Assembly (NCBI RefSeq): GCF_035503745.1
Contig: NZ_DATJTC010000011.1
Span: 248,001-312,000, forward strand
Direction: 5' to 3'
Length of the DNA stretch: 64,000 nucleotides
DNA from: Dyella_B sp035503745
GTDB lineage: Bacteria; Pseudomonadota; Gammaproteobacteria; Xanthomonadales; Rhodanobacteraceae
A model generated the notes under the pieces. The model was given only the letters and a program-made list of their open reading frames with translations. It did no database searches and was not told the DNA's origin. Position 1 is the first letter of the stretch; each line of letters starts with the position of its first letter. Positions 43,792 through 52,906 of the stretch are shown piece by piece. Position numbers and translations under genes: made by a program.

Positions 43792-44727
43792 TTACGGCAA
43801 GGCGTAGCCGAACTGGTCCTGGAATTGCCGGGCGAACTGGGCATAGGTGAAGTGCTGGTTCTGCGTGCCGGGGTGTTCCACCTTGAGCGCGCCCATCAGC
43901 GAGGCCATGCGGCCGATGGTGGGCCAGTCCCAGCCCTTCATGATGCCGAAGATCAGGCCGGCGCGATAAGCGTCGCCGCAGCCGGTGGGATCGACCACCT
44001 GGCGCTCGCGCGCGGGGGGGATTTCGTGCGTGGTGCCGTTTTCGTGGATCAGCGAGCCGCGCGGGCCCAGCGTCACGATGTAGGCCTTCACCCGCGAGGC
44101 GATTTCTGCCGCGCTCCAGCCGGTGCGCTGCTGCAGCAGCTGCGACTCGTAGTCGTTGACGATCACGTAGGTGGCTTTTTCGATCATGGCGCGGAATTCC
44201 TCGCCGTTGAATAGCGGCATGGCCTGGCCGGGATCGAAAATGAACGGCACGCCGCGCGCGGCGAATTCGTCCACGTGCTGCAGCATCGCGTCGCGGCCGT
44301 CGGGCGCCACGATGCCGAAGCTGATGTCGGGAATGCCGCGCACGTGGTTTTCGTGCGCGCTGGACATGGCGCCCGGATGGAAGGCGGTGATCTGGTTGTT
44401 GTCCAGGTCCGTGGTGATGAAACACTGCGGCGTGAACTGTTCCTCGAACACGCGGATGCCGTCCATGCGGATGCCGTGCTTGCTGAGGTGCTCGCGATAC
44501 GGCGCGAAATCCTGGCCCACCGCGGCCACCGGCAGCGGGTCGCCGCCGAGCAGTTTCAGGTTGTAGGCGATGTTGCCCGCGCAGCCGCCGAATTCGCGCC
44601 GCATCCGCGGCACCAGGAAGGACACGTTCAGGATGTGCACCTGGTCGGGGATGATGTGATTCTTGAACTGGTCCTGGAACACCATGATGGTGTCGTAGGC
44701 GAACGATCCGCAGATGACGGCAGACAT
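43792..44727 (-). CDS. PfkB-family carbohydrate/nucleoside kinase
   Basis: A 311-residue ribokinase/PfkB-family kinase. The N-terminal glycine pair FGGCAGNIAYNLKLLGG and the C-terminal signature VVDPTGCGDAYRAGLIFG with the catalytic Asp in GCGDAYR are clear. The pattern is closest to bacterial adenosine-kinase-like members, so the likely reaction is ATP-dependent phosphorylation of adenosine or a related nucleoside, but a sugar substrate is possible. The frame stays open upstream of the ATG without conserved residues. Confidence 0.82.
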   Translation of the reverse strand: MSAVICGSFAYDTIMVFQDQFKNHIIPDQVHILNVSFLVPRMRREFGGCAGNIAYNLKLLGGDPLPVAAVGQDFAPYREHLSKHGIRMDGIRVFEEQFTPQCFITTDLDNNQITAFHPGAMSSAHENHVRGIPDISFGIVAPDGRDAMLQHVDEFAARGVPFIFDPGQAMPLFNGEEFRAMIEKATYVIVNDYESQLLQQRTGWSAAEIASRVKAYIVTLGPRGSLIHENGTTHEIPPARERQVVDPTGCGDAYRAGLIFGIMKGWDWPTIGRMASLMGALKVEHPGTQNQHFTYAQFARQFQDQFGYALP

Positions 44728-45029
44728 GACGGCAGGATGCCCCGGATAAGTGACTGGCCGCGCCGCCGCCGCGAGGCGGGCGTCGCGCCAAAGGTTTCGG
44801 CTAAAGCCCATCATCGTACCGGTAAGCTCCCCCGAAGGCGACTTTTTGCGCGCCTTATGTCCGAAAGCGGCCGCCAAAAGGGCAAAAAGGTGGCTTGCGC
44901 GGGGTCCTGCGGGGCCGATCCGGGCCGGCGCCAAAGAGGGGGGTGCGGACGCCGTCCCAGAACCTCGCCGACGCGCCCAAAAGGGCGTCTATCACCGCAT
45001 TCCACAAAGCTTTCTTAACGAATATGTCC
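44728..45029. other. Intergenic region between kinase and mreB genes
   Basis: Most of the roughly 370-base gap between the divergent kinase and mreB genes; the mreB promoter candidate occupies its right end. The stretch is GC-rich with purine-rich AAAAGGG repeats (about 44865-44890) and a small GCGCCC/GGGCG hairpin near 44975. No gene or RNA was recognised. Confidence 0.4.
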
Positions 45030-45058
45030 TTGCGGACAAGTGTTTTGCTGACTAGACT
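45030..45058 (+). promoter_or_regulatory. Candidate mreB promoter
   Basis: TTGCGG (-35, weak) is separated by 17 bases from TAGACT (-10, 4 of 6 matches). It lies 43 bases ahead of the mreB ATG and would drive the long cell-shape operon. Confidence 0.4.
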
Positions 45059-45100
45059 GGCGCGCTTACTTTTTAGCCAGAGTCACTACGCGGCGGACCC

Positions 45101-46147
45101 ATGTTCAAGAAGTTTCGCGGGATGTTTTCCAACGATGTTTCCATCGACCTTGGCACAGCCAACACGCTTATATACGTGCGCGGCCAGGGTATCGTCCTGA
45201 ACGAACCTTCCGTCGTGGCCATTCGCCAGGATCGCGGTCCGGGCGGCCCCCGCACCGTCGCCGCCGTGGGCAGCGACGCCAAGCGCATGCTGGGCCGCAC
45301 GCCGGGCAACATCGCCACGGTGCGTCCGATGAAGGACGGCGTGATCGCCGACTTCACCATGACCGAGGCGATGCTGCAGCACTTCATCCGCCAGGTGCAC
45401 CGTTCGCGCCTGCTGCGCCCCAGCCCCCGCGTGCTGGTCTGCGTGCCGTGCGGTTCGACCCAGGTGGAACGCCGTGCCATCAAGGAATCGGCCGAAGGCG
45501 CCGGGGCGCGCGACGTATTCCTGATCGAAGAGCCGATGGCCGCCGCGATCGGCGCCGGCATTCCGGTGCACGAGGCGCGCGGGTCGATGGTGCTGGACAT
45601 CGGCGGCGGCACCTCCGAAGTGGCGGTGATCTCGCTCAATGGCATCGTCTACTCGCAGTCCGTGCGCGTGGGCGGCGACCGTTTCGACGAAGCCATCATC
45701 AACTACGTGCGCCGCAACCACGGCACGCTGATCGGCGAATCCACCGCCGAGCGCATCAAGCTGGAAATCGGCTGTGCGTTCCCGCAGAGCCAGGTGCGCG
45801 AGATCGAGATCTCCGGCCGTAACCTGGCCGAGGGCGTGCCGCGCATGTTCACGGTCAACTCCAACGAAATCCTCGAAGCCCTGCACGAACCGCTGGCCGG
45901 CATCGTCGCCGCGGTGAAATCGGCGCTGGAACAAACCCCGCCGGAACTGTGCTCGGACGTTGCCGAGCGCGGCATCGTGCTCACCGGCGGCGGCGCGCTG
46001 CTGCGCGATCTGGACCGTCTGCTATCGGAAGAAACCGGCCTGCACGTGCAGGTGGCGGACGATCCGCTGACCTGCGTGGCGCGTGGCGGCGGCAAGGCGC
46101 TGGAGCTGATCGATCAGCACGGCAGCGACTTCTTCGCCCCCGAATAA
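45101..46147 (+). CDS. mreB: Rod-shape-determining actin homologue
   Basis: Bacterial actin that forms short membrane-bound filaments and guides the elongasome. The 348-residue product is full length. The actin phosphate-binding loops are intact: IDLGTANTLIYV at the N-terminus, LDIGGGTSEVAVISL in the middle, and the adenosine segment GIVLTGGGALLRDLD. The N-terminal amphipathic start MFKKFRGMF fits the membrane-binding helix of gram-negative MreB. It heads the mreBCD-mrdA-rodA unit. Confidence 0.98.
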   Translation: MFKKFRGMFSNDVSIDLGTANTLIYVRGQGIVLNEPSVVAIRQDRGPGGPRTVAAVGSDAKRMLGRTPGNIATVRPMKDGVIADFTMTEAMLQHFIRQVHRSRLLRPSPRVLVCVPCGSTQVERRAIKESAEGAGARDVFLIEEPMAAAIGAGIPVHEARGSMVLDIGGGTSEVAVISLNGIVYSQSVRVGGDRFDEAIINYVRRNHGTLIGESTAERIKLEIGCAFPQSQVREIEISGRNLAEGVPRMFTVNSNEILEALHEPLAGIVAAVKSALEQTPPELCSDVAERGIVLTGGGALLRDLDRLLSEETGLHVQVADDPLTCVARGGGKALELIDQHGSDFFAPE

Positions 46148-46159
46148 GCCAGGTCGCTC

Positions 46160-47164
46160 ATGCCGCTAGCGCGCGAGGAATCCTCGCCCCTGTTTGCCGG
46201 CACCGCTGCCGGTACCTTGCGGCTGATCTTCTATCTTGCCCTGGCGATGGTGCTGATGGTGCTCGATCACCGCAACGGCTGGTTGTTGCGGCTGCGCTAT
46301 GCGTCCGCCATCGTGGTCGAGCCGGTCTACCGCCTGGCCGCGTTGCCGGTCGATGGCATGCGTGCGCTCAGCGTCGCCTTTGCCGATCGCCGCACGCTTA
46401 CCGAACAGAACCAGCGCCTGCGCGAGGATCTGCTGCTGGCCAACGCCAAGCTCAACCGCTTGAGCGCGGTCGCGCAGCAGAACGAACGGCTCAAGGAACT
46501 GCTCGACACCCAGCACAGCCTCGACTTGCGCGTGCAGATGGCACGCGTGATCGGCGTGGACCTGGGCGCCTACCGCTATCGCATGCTGATCAACCTCGGT
46601 GCGCGCGACGGGGTGAAGGCCGGCCAGCCGGTGATCGACGCGCACGGCGTGATGGGCCAGGTGGTCGATGTGCTGCCGACCTCGTCGGTGGTCATGCTGG
46701 TGACCGATCCGGACCATGCCTTGCCGGTCATGATCGAGCGCACGGGCTTGCGCACCATTGCCTATGGTTCGCGCAACGGCGAGCAGCTCACCCTGCCGAT
46801 GATTCCGATCGCCGCTGACGTGCGTCCCGGCGACAAGCTGCTTACATCCGGATTGGGCGGGCGTTTCCCCGAAGGTTTCCCCGTGGGCGAAGTCCGTACG
46901 GTAGGGCCGAGCCAGACCGGCATGTTCCTCGAAGCGCATGCGCAGCCAAGCGCCGACATCGATCGCAGCGACGAAGTGCTGCTGCTGCACGATCTGGCCG
47001 AGCCGGTCGGGCCGCCGCCGCTCGCCCATCCAGCTGGGCCGCCGGCCAGCGATGCGCCGCCGCCGCCCAGTTCGGCGGCGATGGCGCGCGTAACATTGCC
47101 GGCGGGCGCGTCGTCCGCCGTGAAGCCGGCTTCCGCGCAGAGCGCCGGGGCGGTTAAGCCATGA
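46160..47164 (+). CDS. mreC: Rod-shape-determining protein MreC
   Basis: Periplasmic scaffold of the elongasome, which binds and activates PBP2. The 334-residue product has one N-terminal membrane helix (about 17-35), a coiled coil (about 60-105, TLTEQNQRLREDLLLANAKL) and the MreC beta-barrel domain (about 110-270, with ARDGVKAGQPVIDAHGVMGQV). A Pro/Ala-rich tail of about 60 residues follows, longer than in E. coli and probably disordered. Its stop overlaps the mreD start (ATGA). Confidence 0.95.
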   Translation: MPLAREESSPLFAGTAAGTLRLIFYLALAMVLMVLDHRNGWLLRLRYASAIVVEPVYRLAALPVDGMRALSVAFADRRTLTEQNQRLREDLLLANAKLNRLSAVAQQNERLKELLDTQHSLDLRVQMARVIGVDLGAYRYRMLINLGARDGVKAGQPVIDAHGVMGQVVDVLPTSSVVMLVTDPDHALPVMIERTGLRTIAYGSRNGEQLTLPMIPIAADVRPGDKLLTSGLGGRFPEGFPVGEVRTVGPSQTGMFLEAHAQPSADIDRSDEVLLLHDLAEPVGPPPLAHPAGPPASDAPPPPSSAAMARVTLPAGASSAVKPASAQSAGAVKP

Positions 47165-47649
47165 GCCGGCAGCGTCTTTCGTTCTGGTGGTTCTACGGCA
47201 CGCTGGCGTTCGCGCTGCTGCTGATGCTGGTGCCGCTGCCGCACGTGCTCGATCCGTTCAAGCCGTACTGGCCGGCGCTGGTGCTGTTGTATTGGGCGCT
47301 GGAATCGGGCGAGCAGCGCGTCACGCTGGGCCTGGCCTTCGTGTTCGGCGTGTGCGCCGACCTGCTCAACGGCGTGCTGCTGGGCGAGCAGGCACTGCGT
47401 CTGTGCGTGCTGGCCTTCATCGCCTTGCGCTTCCGATCGCGCCTGCGCTTCTTCCCGATGTGGCAGCAGACCCTGGCGGTGCTCGCGCTGTTGCTCAACG
47501 ACCGCTTCCTGCTGCTGATCGTGCGCGCCTTCGCGGGCGAGTCGGCGCCGGCGGCGCTGTGGTGGGGATCGCCTTTCGTCAGTGCCGCGCTGTGGCCGTT
47601 CCTGTTTCTGCTGATGGACGACCTGCGGATGCGGTTGCGCCTGCAATGA
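47161..47649 (+). CDS. mreD: Rod-shape-determining membrane protein MreD
   Basis: A 162-residue inner-membrane protein with about five hydrophobic helices, the usual size for MreD. Characteristic residues include KPYWPALVLLYWAL and FVFGVCADLLNGVLLGEQAL. It joins MreC and the PBP2-RodA pair in the elongasome. It overlaps mreC by four bases; mrdA begins 46 bases after its stop. Confidence 0.95.
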   Translation: MSRQRLSFWWFYGTLAFALLLMLVPLPHVLDPFKPYWPALVLLYWALESGEQRVTLGLAFVFGVCADLLNGVLLGEQALRLCVLAFIALRFRSRLRFFPMWQQTLAVLALLLNDRFLLLIVRAFAGESAPAALWWGSPFVSAALWPFLFLLMDDLRMRLRLQ

Positions 47650-47695
47650 CCGCGCCGGCCGACAGCGCGCGCGTGCGGAGCCTGGAGGTGCGGGC

Positions 47696-49705
47696 ATGGC
47701 GAAGCTGATCCATCGCCGCGCCTTCAAGGACACCCGCGGCGAAGGCGAGATGTTCCGGCGTCGCGCGTTTGCCGGTTTTGCGCTGATCCTGCTCGGGCTG
47801 GGGGCGCTGGTCGGGCGCTATGTGTTCCTGCAGGTGCTGCATCACGACGAGTTCGCGCTGCGCTCGATCAACAACAGCGTCAAGCCGCGCGCGCTGCCGC
47901 CGCCGCGCGGGCTGATCTACGACCGCAACGGGGTGCTGCTGGCCGACAACGTGCCGGCGTTCCGCCTTGAAGTGGTGCCCGAGCAGGTCAAGAACATGAA
48001 TGCCACGCTGGCCGCGCTGGGCAAGGTGATTCCGCTCGATCCGGACGACCTGGACGCTTTCCGCAAGCAGCTCAAGCAGACGCGCCGGTTCGACAGCGTG
48101 CCGTTGAAGATGCGCCTGACCGAGGACGACATCGCGCGCTTCGCGGTGAACCGCTGGCGCTTTCCCGGCGTGGACGTGGTGCCTTACCTGATCCGCCAGT
48201 ACCCCTATGGACCGCTGTTCGCGCACGTCATCGGCTATGTCAGCCGCATCGACGCCGACGACCTGGACCGGCTCGATCCGGATTTGTACAAGGGCACCAC
48301 GCATATCGGCCGCACCGGCATCGAGCGCTCCTACGAGGATTTGCTGCACGGCAAGCCCGGCTACGAGCTGGACGAAGTCAGCGCCGATGGGCGCATCCAG
48401 CGCGTCCTGAAAACCGTCCCGCCGGTGCCGGGCAAGAACCTGTACCTGAGCATCGACGTGCGCGTGCAGAAAGCCGCGCAGGATGCGTTCGAGGGCAGGC
48501 CCGGCGCGGCGGTGGCGATCGATCCGCGCAACGGCCAGGTGCTGGCCCTGGTCAGCGTGCCCACGTTCGATCCCAACCTGTTCGTCAACGGCATCAGTAC
48601 GACCGATTACAAGGCGTTGAGTACCGACCCTGACAAACCTTTGCTCAGCCGCGCCCTGAAGGGGGCGTATCCGCCCGGTTCCACCGTCAAGCCGTTCATG
48701 GCGCTGGCGGGCCTGGAATATGGCGTGCGCACGCCGCAGGATTCGGTGCTTTCCACCGGCGTTTTCTATATCCCCGGGCAGTCGCGCGGTTACCGCGACG
48801 ACCAGCGCTACGGCGTGGGCACGGTGAACTTGTATCGGGCGATCGAGGATTCGGTCAACACCTACTTCTACAAGCTCGCGCTGGACCTTGGCATCGACCG
48901 CGTCAGCGCTTTCATGGGTTCCTACGGCTTCGGCAAGCCCAGCGGCGTGGATTTGCCCGGCGAAGCATCCGGCATCTTGCCCTCGCGCGAATGGAAGGCC
49001 AAACACTCGCCCAAGGCACCGGCCTGGTATCCGGGCGAGACGGTGATTACGGGCATCGGGCAGGGCTACTGGGAAGTGACGCCGATACAATTGGCGCATG
49101 CGCTGGCGACTTTCGCCGGACATGGCGTGCCGTATGCGCCGCGCGTGGTGATGTCGACCGCCGACGTCGGCGCGGCGCCCGTGCAGCTGGCCAATCCGCC
49201 CTCCGGCCCCTCGCTGATCAAGAACGAGAAAGACTGGCAGGCGGTCAACGACGGCATGCAACTGGTGATTTACGGTACCGATCCGTTCTCCACCGGCGCG
49301 GGCGTGAAGCTGGGCGATGGTTTCCCGTATCGCATCGCGGGCAAGAGCGGTACCGCCGAACGCTATTCGCGTACCAGCGATGCGTATAACGAAAACAAGA
49401 GCACCGCTTACCTGGCCGCGCGCCACCGTGCCTGGTTCGAGATGTTCACCCCGGCCGAGAATCCGCGCATCGCGGTGGCCACGATGCTGGAGGCCGGTGC
49501 GTGGGGTGCCAAGGATGCCGGCCCGATTGCGCGCAAAGTGCTCGATGCATGGCTTACCAGCCAGGGCGGCCCGGTGCCGGCCGATCACCCGCTGCCCGAG
49601 CCGATTCCCGCCGGCAGCGTGCCGCCGCCGGAAGATACGCCACAAACCGATCAAACCGATATGCCGGCGCCGGACGCGTCCAGCGGGGGGGACAGCACGC
49701 CATGA
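47696..49705 (+). CDS. mrdA: Penicillin-binding protein 2 (elongation transpeptidase)
   Basis: Class B PBP that cross-links peptidoglycan during side-wall growth. The 669-residue product has a short cytoplasmic part, a membrane helix (about 24-46), a pedestal domain starting RGLIYDRNGVLLADNVP, and the transpeptidase domain. Active-site motifs are Ser329-x-x-Lys332 (PPGSTVKPFMAL), Ser386-Val-Asn388 (EDSVNTYF) and KSG in IAGKSGTAER. The tail is Pro/Asp-rich. The stop overlaps the rodA start (ATGA), so the transpeptidase and its glycosyltransferase partner are translationally coupled. Confidence 0.96.
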   Translation: MAKLIHRRAFKDTRGEGEMFRRRAFAGFALILLGLGALVGRYVFLQVLHHDEFALRSINNSVKPRALPPPRGLIYDRNGVLLADNVPAFRLEVVPEQVKNMNATLAALGKVIPLDPDDLDAFRKQLKQTRRFDSVPLKMRLTEDDIARFAVNRWRFPGVDVVPYLIRQYPYGPLFAHVIGYVSRIDADDLDRLDPDLYKGTTHIGRTGIERSYEDLLHGKPGYELDEVSADGRIQRVLKTVPPVPGKNLYLSIDVRVQKAAQDAFEGRPGAAVAIDPRNGQVLALVSVPTFDPNLFVNGISTTDYKALSTDPDKPLLSRALKGAYPPGSTVKPFMALAGLEYGVRTPQDSVLSTGVFYIPGQSRGYRDDQRYGVGTVNLYRAIEDSVNTYFYKLALDLGIDRVSAFMGSYGFGKPSGVDLPGEASGILPSREWKAKHSPKAPAWYPGETVITGIGQGYWEVTPIQLAHALATFAGHGVPYAPRVVMSTADVGAAPVQLANPPSGPSLIKNEKDWQAVNDGMQLVIYGTDPFSTGAGVKLGDGFPYRIAGKSGTAERYSRTSDAYNENKSTAYLAARHRAWFEMFTPAENPRIAVATMLEAGAWGAKDAGPIARKVLDAWLTSQGGPVPADHPLPEPIPAGSVPPPEDTPQTDQTDMPAPDASSGGDSTP

Positions 49706-50817
49706 TCGATACCCTGCGCACACGCTTCTACCGTTTCCTCCGGCGCATTCTCACGCGCCCGCGCATCGATCTGCCGCTGGCGTTTGCGCTGTGCCTGTTG
49801 TGCGGCGTCGGTCTGGTTACGCTCTACAGCGCGGGCGACAGCAACGTGGGGCTGGTGCTTGGCCAGGCCGCGCGCTTCATGCTCGGCGGCGTGCTGATTT
49901 TGCTGCTGTCGCGCATTCCGCCATCGACGCTGCGCAACTGGACGCCCTGGTTGTATGCCGCGAGCCTGGCGCTGCTGTTGGTGGTCGCGGTGCTGGGCGA
50001 AGGGCGCGGTGCGGACCGCTGGCTCAATTTGGGCATCATGCGCTTCCAGCCGTCGGAGCTGATGAAGCTGACCATGCCGATGATGGTGGCGTGGTACCTG
50101 CATCCGCGCCAGCTGCCGCCGCGTTGGAAAGATATCGCGACCGTAGGCGTGCTGATCGGCATCCCCGCGGCCCTGATCGCCCACCAGCCCGACCTTGGCA
50201 CGGCGTTGCTGGTATCGGCGGCCGGTGCGTTCGCGCTGTTCCTGTCCGGCATGGCGTGGTGGCGCATCGGGCTGCTGCTGGCCGGCGCGAGCGGCCTGGT
50301 GCCGATTGCCTGGCATTTCATGCACCAGTATCAGCGCGATCGCATCCTGACCATGCTCAATCCCGAGTCCGATCCGCTGGGCAACGGCTGGCACATCATC
50401 CAGTCGCAGATCGCGGTGGGCTCGGGCGGGGTGTTCGGCAAGGGCTTCGAGCAAGGCACGCAATCGCGCCTGGATTTTCTGCCTGAACACACCACCGACT
50501 TCATATTCGCGGTGTTCTCCGAGGAGTTCGGGCTGATCGGCGTATGCGCGATCCTGGTGCTGTATGCCTTCATCATCGGTCGTTGCCTGTGGATCGCGAT
50601 GGAAGCGCGCGACACGTATTCACGCCTGCTTGCCGGCGCCATCGCCATGAGCTTTTTCGTCTACGTGTTCGTCAACGGCGGCATGGTCGCGGGCCTGCTG
50701 CCGGTAGTGGGCGTGCCGATGCCGATGGTCAGTTACGGCGGCACCTCGGCGGTGACCTTGCTGGTGGGCTTTGGCGTGCTGATGTCGATCCATGCCAACC
50801 GCAAGGTGCACGACTGA
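49702..50817 (+). CDS. rodA: RodA SEDS-family peptidoglycan polymerase
   Basis: A 371-residue SEDS protein with about ten membrane helices that polymerises lipid II together with PBP2. Conserved segments include GRGADRWLNLG, FQPSELMKL, HQPDLGTALL, the periplasmic-loop region with QSQIAVGSGGVFGKGF and EHTTDFIFAVFSEEFG, and the terminal PMVSYGGTSAVTLLVGFG. Although the frame extends back into mrdA, the ATG overlapping the mrdA stop is the family start. Confidence 0.96.
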   Translation: MIDTLRTRFYRFLRRILTRPRIDLPLAFALCLLCGVGLVTLYSAGDSNVGLVLGQAARFMLGGVLILLLSRIPPSTLRNWTPWLYAASLALLLVVAVLGEGRGADRWLNLGIMRFQPSELMKLTMPMMVAWYLHPRQLPPRWKDIATVGVLIGIPAALIAHQPDLGTALLVSAAGAFALFLSGMAWWRIGLLLAGASGLVPIAWHFMHQYQRDRILTMLNPESDPLGNGWHIIQSQIAVGSGGVFGKGFEQGTQSRLDFLPEHTTDFIFAVFSEEFGLIGVCAILVLYAFIIGRCLWIAMEARDTYSRLLAGAIAMSFFVYVFVNGGMVAGLLPVVGVPMPMVSYGGTSAVTLLVGFGVLMSIHANRKVHD

Positions 50818-50889
50818 GTTGCCCTGCGCACGCTCGCGTGCCCGCCAATCGCCACGGTTTGCGCCGCATTGCATGCTACGCTGTGGCCG

Positions 50890-51930
50890 ATGCCGATCAA
50901 GACAGCGAAAACCACCCCGCCGCCGGCCTTAAGGCCACGCTTTTTTCGTCCTTCGCGGATACTGCTTTTGCTGTCGTTGCTGGCCGCCGCGCCGGCGTGG
51001 GCCGATCAACATCCCGGCCAGGCGCAACTGGTGCAGGAAGTGGTGCAGGACACCGGCAAGGATCCCGCCGCGCTCAACGCATTGCTCGACGGTGCGAAGA
51101 AACAGCAGAGCATTCTCGATGCGATCAGCCGTCCCGCCGAAGCCAAACCGTGGAGCGAGTACCGGCCCATTTTCATCACGCCCGCGCGCATCGATGCGGG
51201 CATCGATTTCTATCGCGATCATCGCGCGCTGCTGGAGAAGATCGGCGCGCAATACGGCGTGCCGCCCGAGTACATCGTGGCGATCCTGGGCGTGGAAACC
51301 TTCTACGGCCGCAACACCGGCAACTACAAAGTACTCGACGCGCTGGTGACGCTGGGCCTGTATTACCCGCCACGCGCGGCGTTCTTCCGTGGCGAGCTGA
51401 AAACCCTGCTGGAATTGCCCGACAGCATGCTCGCCGGTCCCCTCGACACGCTCACCGGTTCCTATGCCGGCGCGCAGGGCTGGGGACAGTTCATGCCCGA
51501 CAGCATTCGCGACTACGGCGTGGATGAAGACGGCGACGGGCGCATCGACCTGAAAAATTCGCTGCCCGACATCTTCGCCAGCGTCGCCAACTACTTCGCC
51601 AAGCACGGCTGGGTGGCCGGCGGACCGGTGGCAGCGCCCGCGCAGCCGGACGCGGCGGCCAGGCCGCTCAACGTGAAGGACTCCACCCCGCAGTGGACGG
51701 TGGAGCAGCTCGAAGCATGGGGCTACGGTCCGCTGCAGCACCTCGATCCGGGTGCGCTCAGCAGCGTGCAGACCTACCAAGGCGCCAACGGCCCCGAATA
51801 CTGGTTCACCTTCCAGAACTTCTACGTGATCACCCGCTACAACCGCAGCCCGATGTATGCGCTGGCGGTGCACGAGCTTGCGCAGGCGATCGCCGCAGGC
51901 GCCAACAGCCCCGAGCATCCGGCGCAATGA
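50890..51930 (+). CDS. mltB: Lytic murein transglycosylase B
   Basis: Family 3 lytic transglycosylase that cleaves glycan strands to 1,6-anhydro-muropeptides. From the ATG used here it has 346 residues, with a basic N-terminus and a hydrophobic signal (RILLLLSLLAAAPAWA). Catalytic Glu136 lies in ILGVETFYGRNTG, followed by the family segments YPPRAAFFRGEL and GSYAGAQGWGQFMPDSI. There is no lipobox, so it appears to be a soluble periplasmic enzyme rather than a lipoprotein as in E. coli. A TTG seven codons upstream is a less likely start. The stop overlaps rlpA (ATGA). Confidence 0.93.
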   Translation: MPIKTAKTTPPPALRPRFFRPSRILLLLSLLAAAPAWADQHPGQAQLVQEVVQDTGKDPAALNALLDGAKKQQSILDAISRPAEAKPWSEYRPIFITPARIDAGIDFYRDHRALLEKIGAQYGVPPEYIVAILGVETFYGRNTGNYKVLDALVTLGLYYPPRAAFFRGELKTLLELPDSMLAGPLDTLTGSYAGAQGWGQFMPDSIRDYGVDEDGDGRIDLKNSLPDIFASVANYFAKHGWVAGGPVAAPAQPDAAARPLNVKDSTPQWTVEQLEAWGYGPLQHLDPGALSSVQTYQGANGPEYWFTFQNFYVITRYNRSPMYALAVHELAQAIAAGANSPEHPAQ

Positions 51931-52841
51931 GGGCGGCGTGGCGCCTGCCGTGGCTGCTTGCGACCGCGCTGCTGCTGGCCGGATGCGGCGGCCACTCCGG
52001 CACGCGGGCGTCCTCGTCGTCTTCGTACGCGCGCAGCGGAAACTCCGGTAGCGGCGGTTTCCGCGACGACACCAACCTGCCGCAGAACAGCCGTTATCGC
52101 AGCAACAGCGACAGCGTTCCCGACGGTCCGCCACCGGACGTCAGCAACCTGCCCGAGCCCGTGCCGAAGGTCGAGCCACGCTCGCTGTACGGCAACCGCT
52201 CGCCCTACACCGTGTTGGGCCACACGTATTGGGTGCTGCCCTCGGCGCGCGGCTACGACGAGCGCGGCATCGCCTCGTTCTACGGCAGCAAATTTCACGG
52301 CTACAAGACCTCGGACCTCGAGGACTACGACATGTACAAGTTCACCGCCGCAAGCAAGGTGCTGCCCTTGCCCAGCTACGCGCGCGTGACCAACCTGACC
52401 AATGGCAAAAGCGTGATCGTGCGCGTCAACGATCGCGGTCCGTTTCATGAGGATCGCGTGATCGACCTGTCCTACGCCGCCGCGGTGAAGATCGGCATCT
52501 GGCCCAAGGGCACGGGCCTGGTGGAAGTGCAGGGCATCGATCCGTCCGCGCCGCCCGAGCAGGCGGTTCCGCCGCCGCCGGTGGTGACGGCCACGCCCGA
52601 GCATCCGCCGGGCATCTACCTGCAGGTTGGCGCGTTCAGCGACCCGGCCAACGCCGAGCGCGTCGCCGAGCAGTTGCGCGTGGCCAATTTCGCTCCGGTG
52701 CAGGTGGTCGATGCCAACATAGGCGGCCGGCTCGTGCACCGGGTGAGGGTCGGGCCGCTGGCCGATGTGGACGCGGCCGACCGGGTCACCTCACAGATCG
52801 AACAAATGGGTCTGCCGCACCCGCAGGTCGCTGTAGACTGA
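51927..52841 (+). CDS. rlpA: RlpA septal-ring lytic transglycosylase lipoprotein
   Basis: A 304-residue outer-membrane lipoprotein. The lipobox LLLAGC places the lipidated Cys at about residue 20. A Ser/Gly-rich linker follows, then the double-psi beta-barrel RlpA domain (about 110-205; GIASFYGSKFHGYKTSDLE, VRVNDRGPFHEDRVIDLS), and a C-terminal SPOR domain (about 228-303) that binds denuded glycan. RlpA homologues cut denuded glycan strands at the septum. It follows mltB with a four-base overlap and precedes dacC, the same order as in many gammaproteobacteria. Confidence 0.95.
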   Translation: MRAAWRLPWLLATALLLAGCGGHSGTRASSSSSYARSGNSGSGGFRDDTNLPQNSRYRSNSDSVPDGPPPDVSNLPEPVPKVEPRSLYGNRSPYTVLGHTYWVLPSARGYDERGIASFYGSKFHGYKTSDLEDYDMYKFTAASKVLPLPSYARVTNLTNGKSVIVRVNDRGPFHEDRVIDLSYAAAVKIGIWPKGTGLVEVQGIDPSAPPEQAVPPPPVVTATPEHPPGIYLQVGAFSDPANAERVAEQLRVANFAPVQVVDANIGGRLVHRVRVGPLADVDAADRVTSQIEQMGLPHPQVAVD

Positions 52842-52906
52842 GCGTTTTCCAACCTGGCGGCGCCGCGTGTGCCGCGATCCAAGCAAAAAACGGATGTAAG
52901 ACCACG

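Noticed and set aside
47579..49723. 714-codon minus-strand frame opposite mrdA
   Set aside because: Antisense shadow of a highly conserved PBP2 gene, with Arg/His-rich composition and no motifs.
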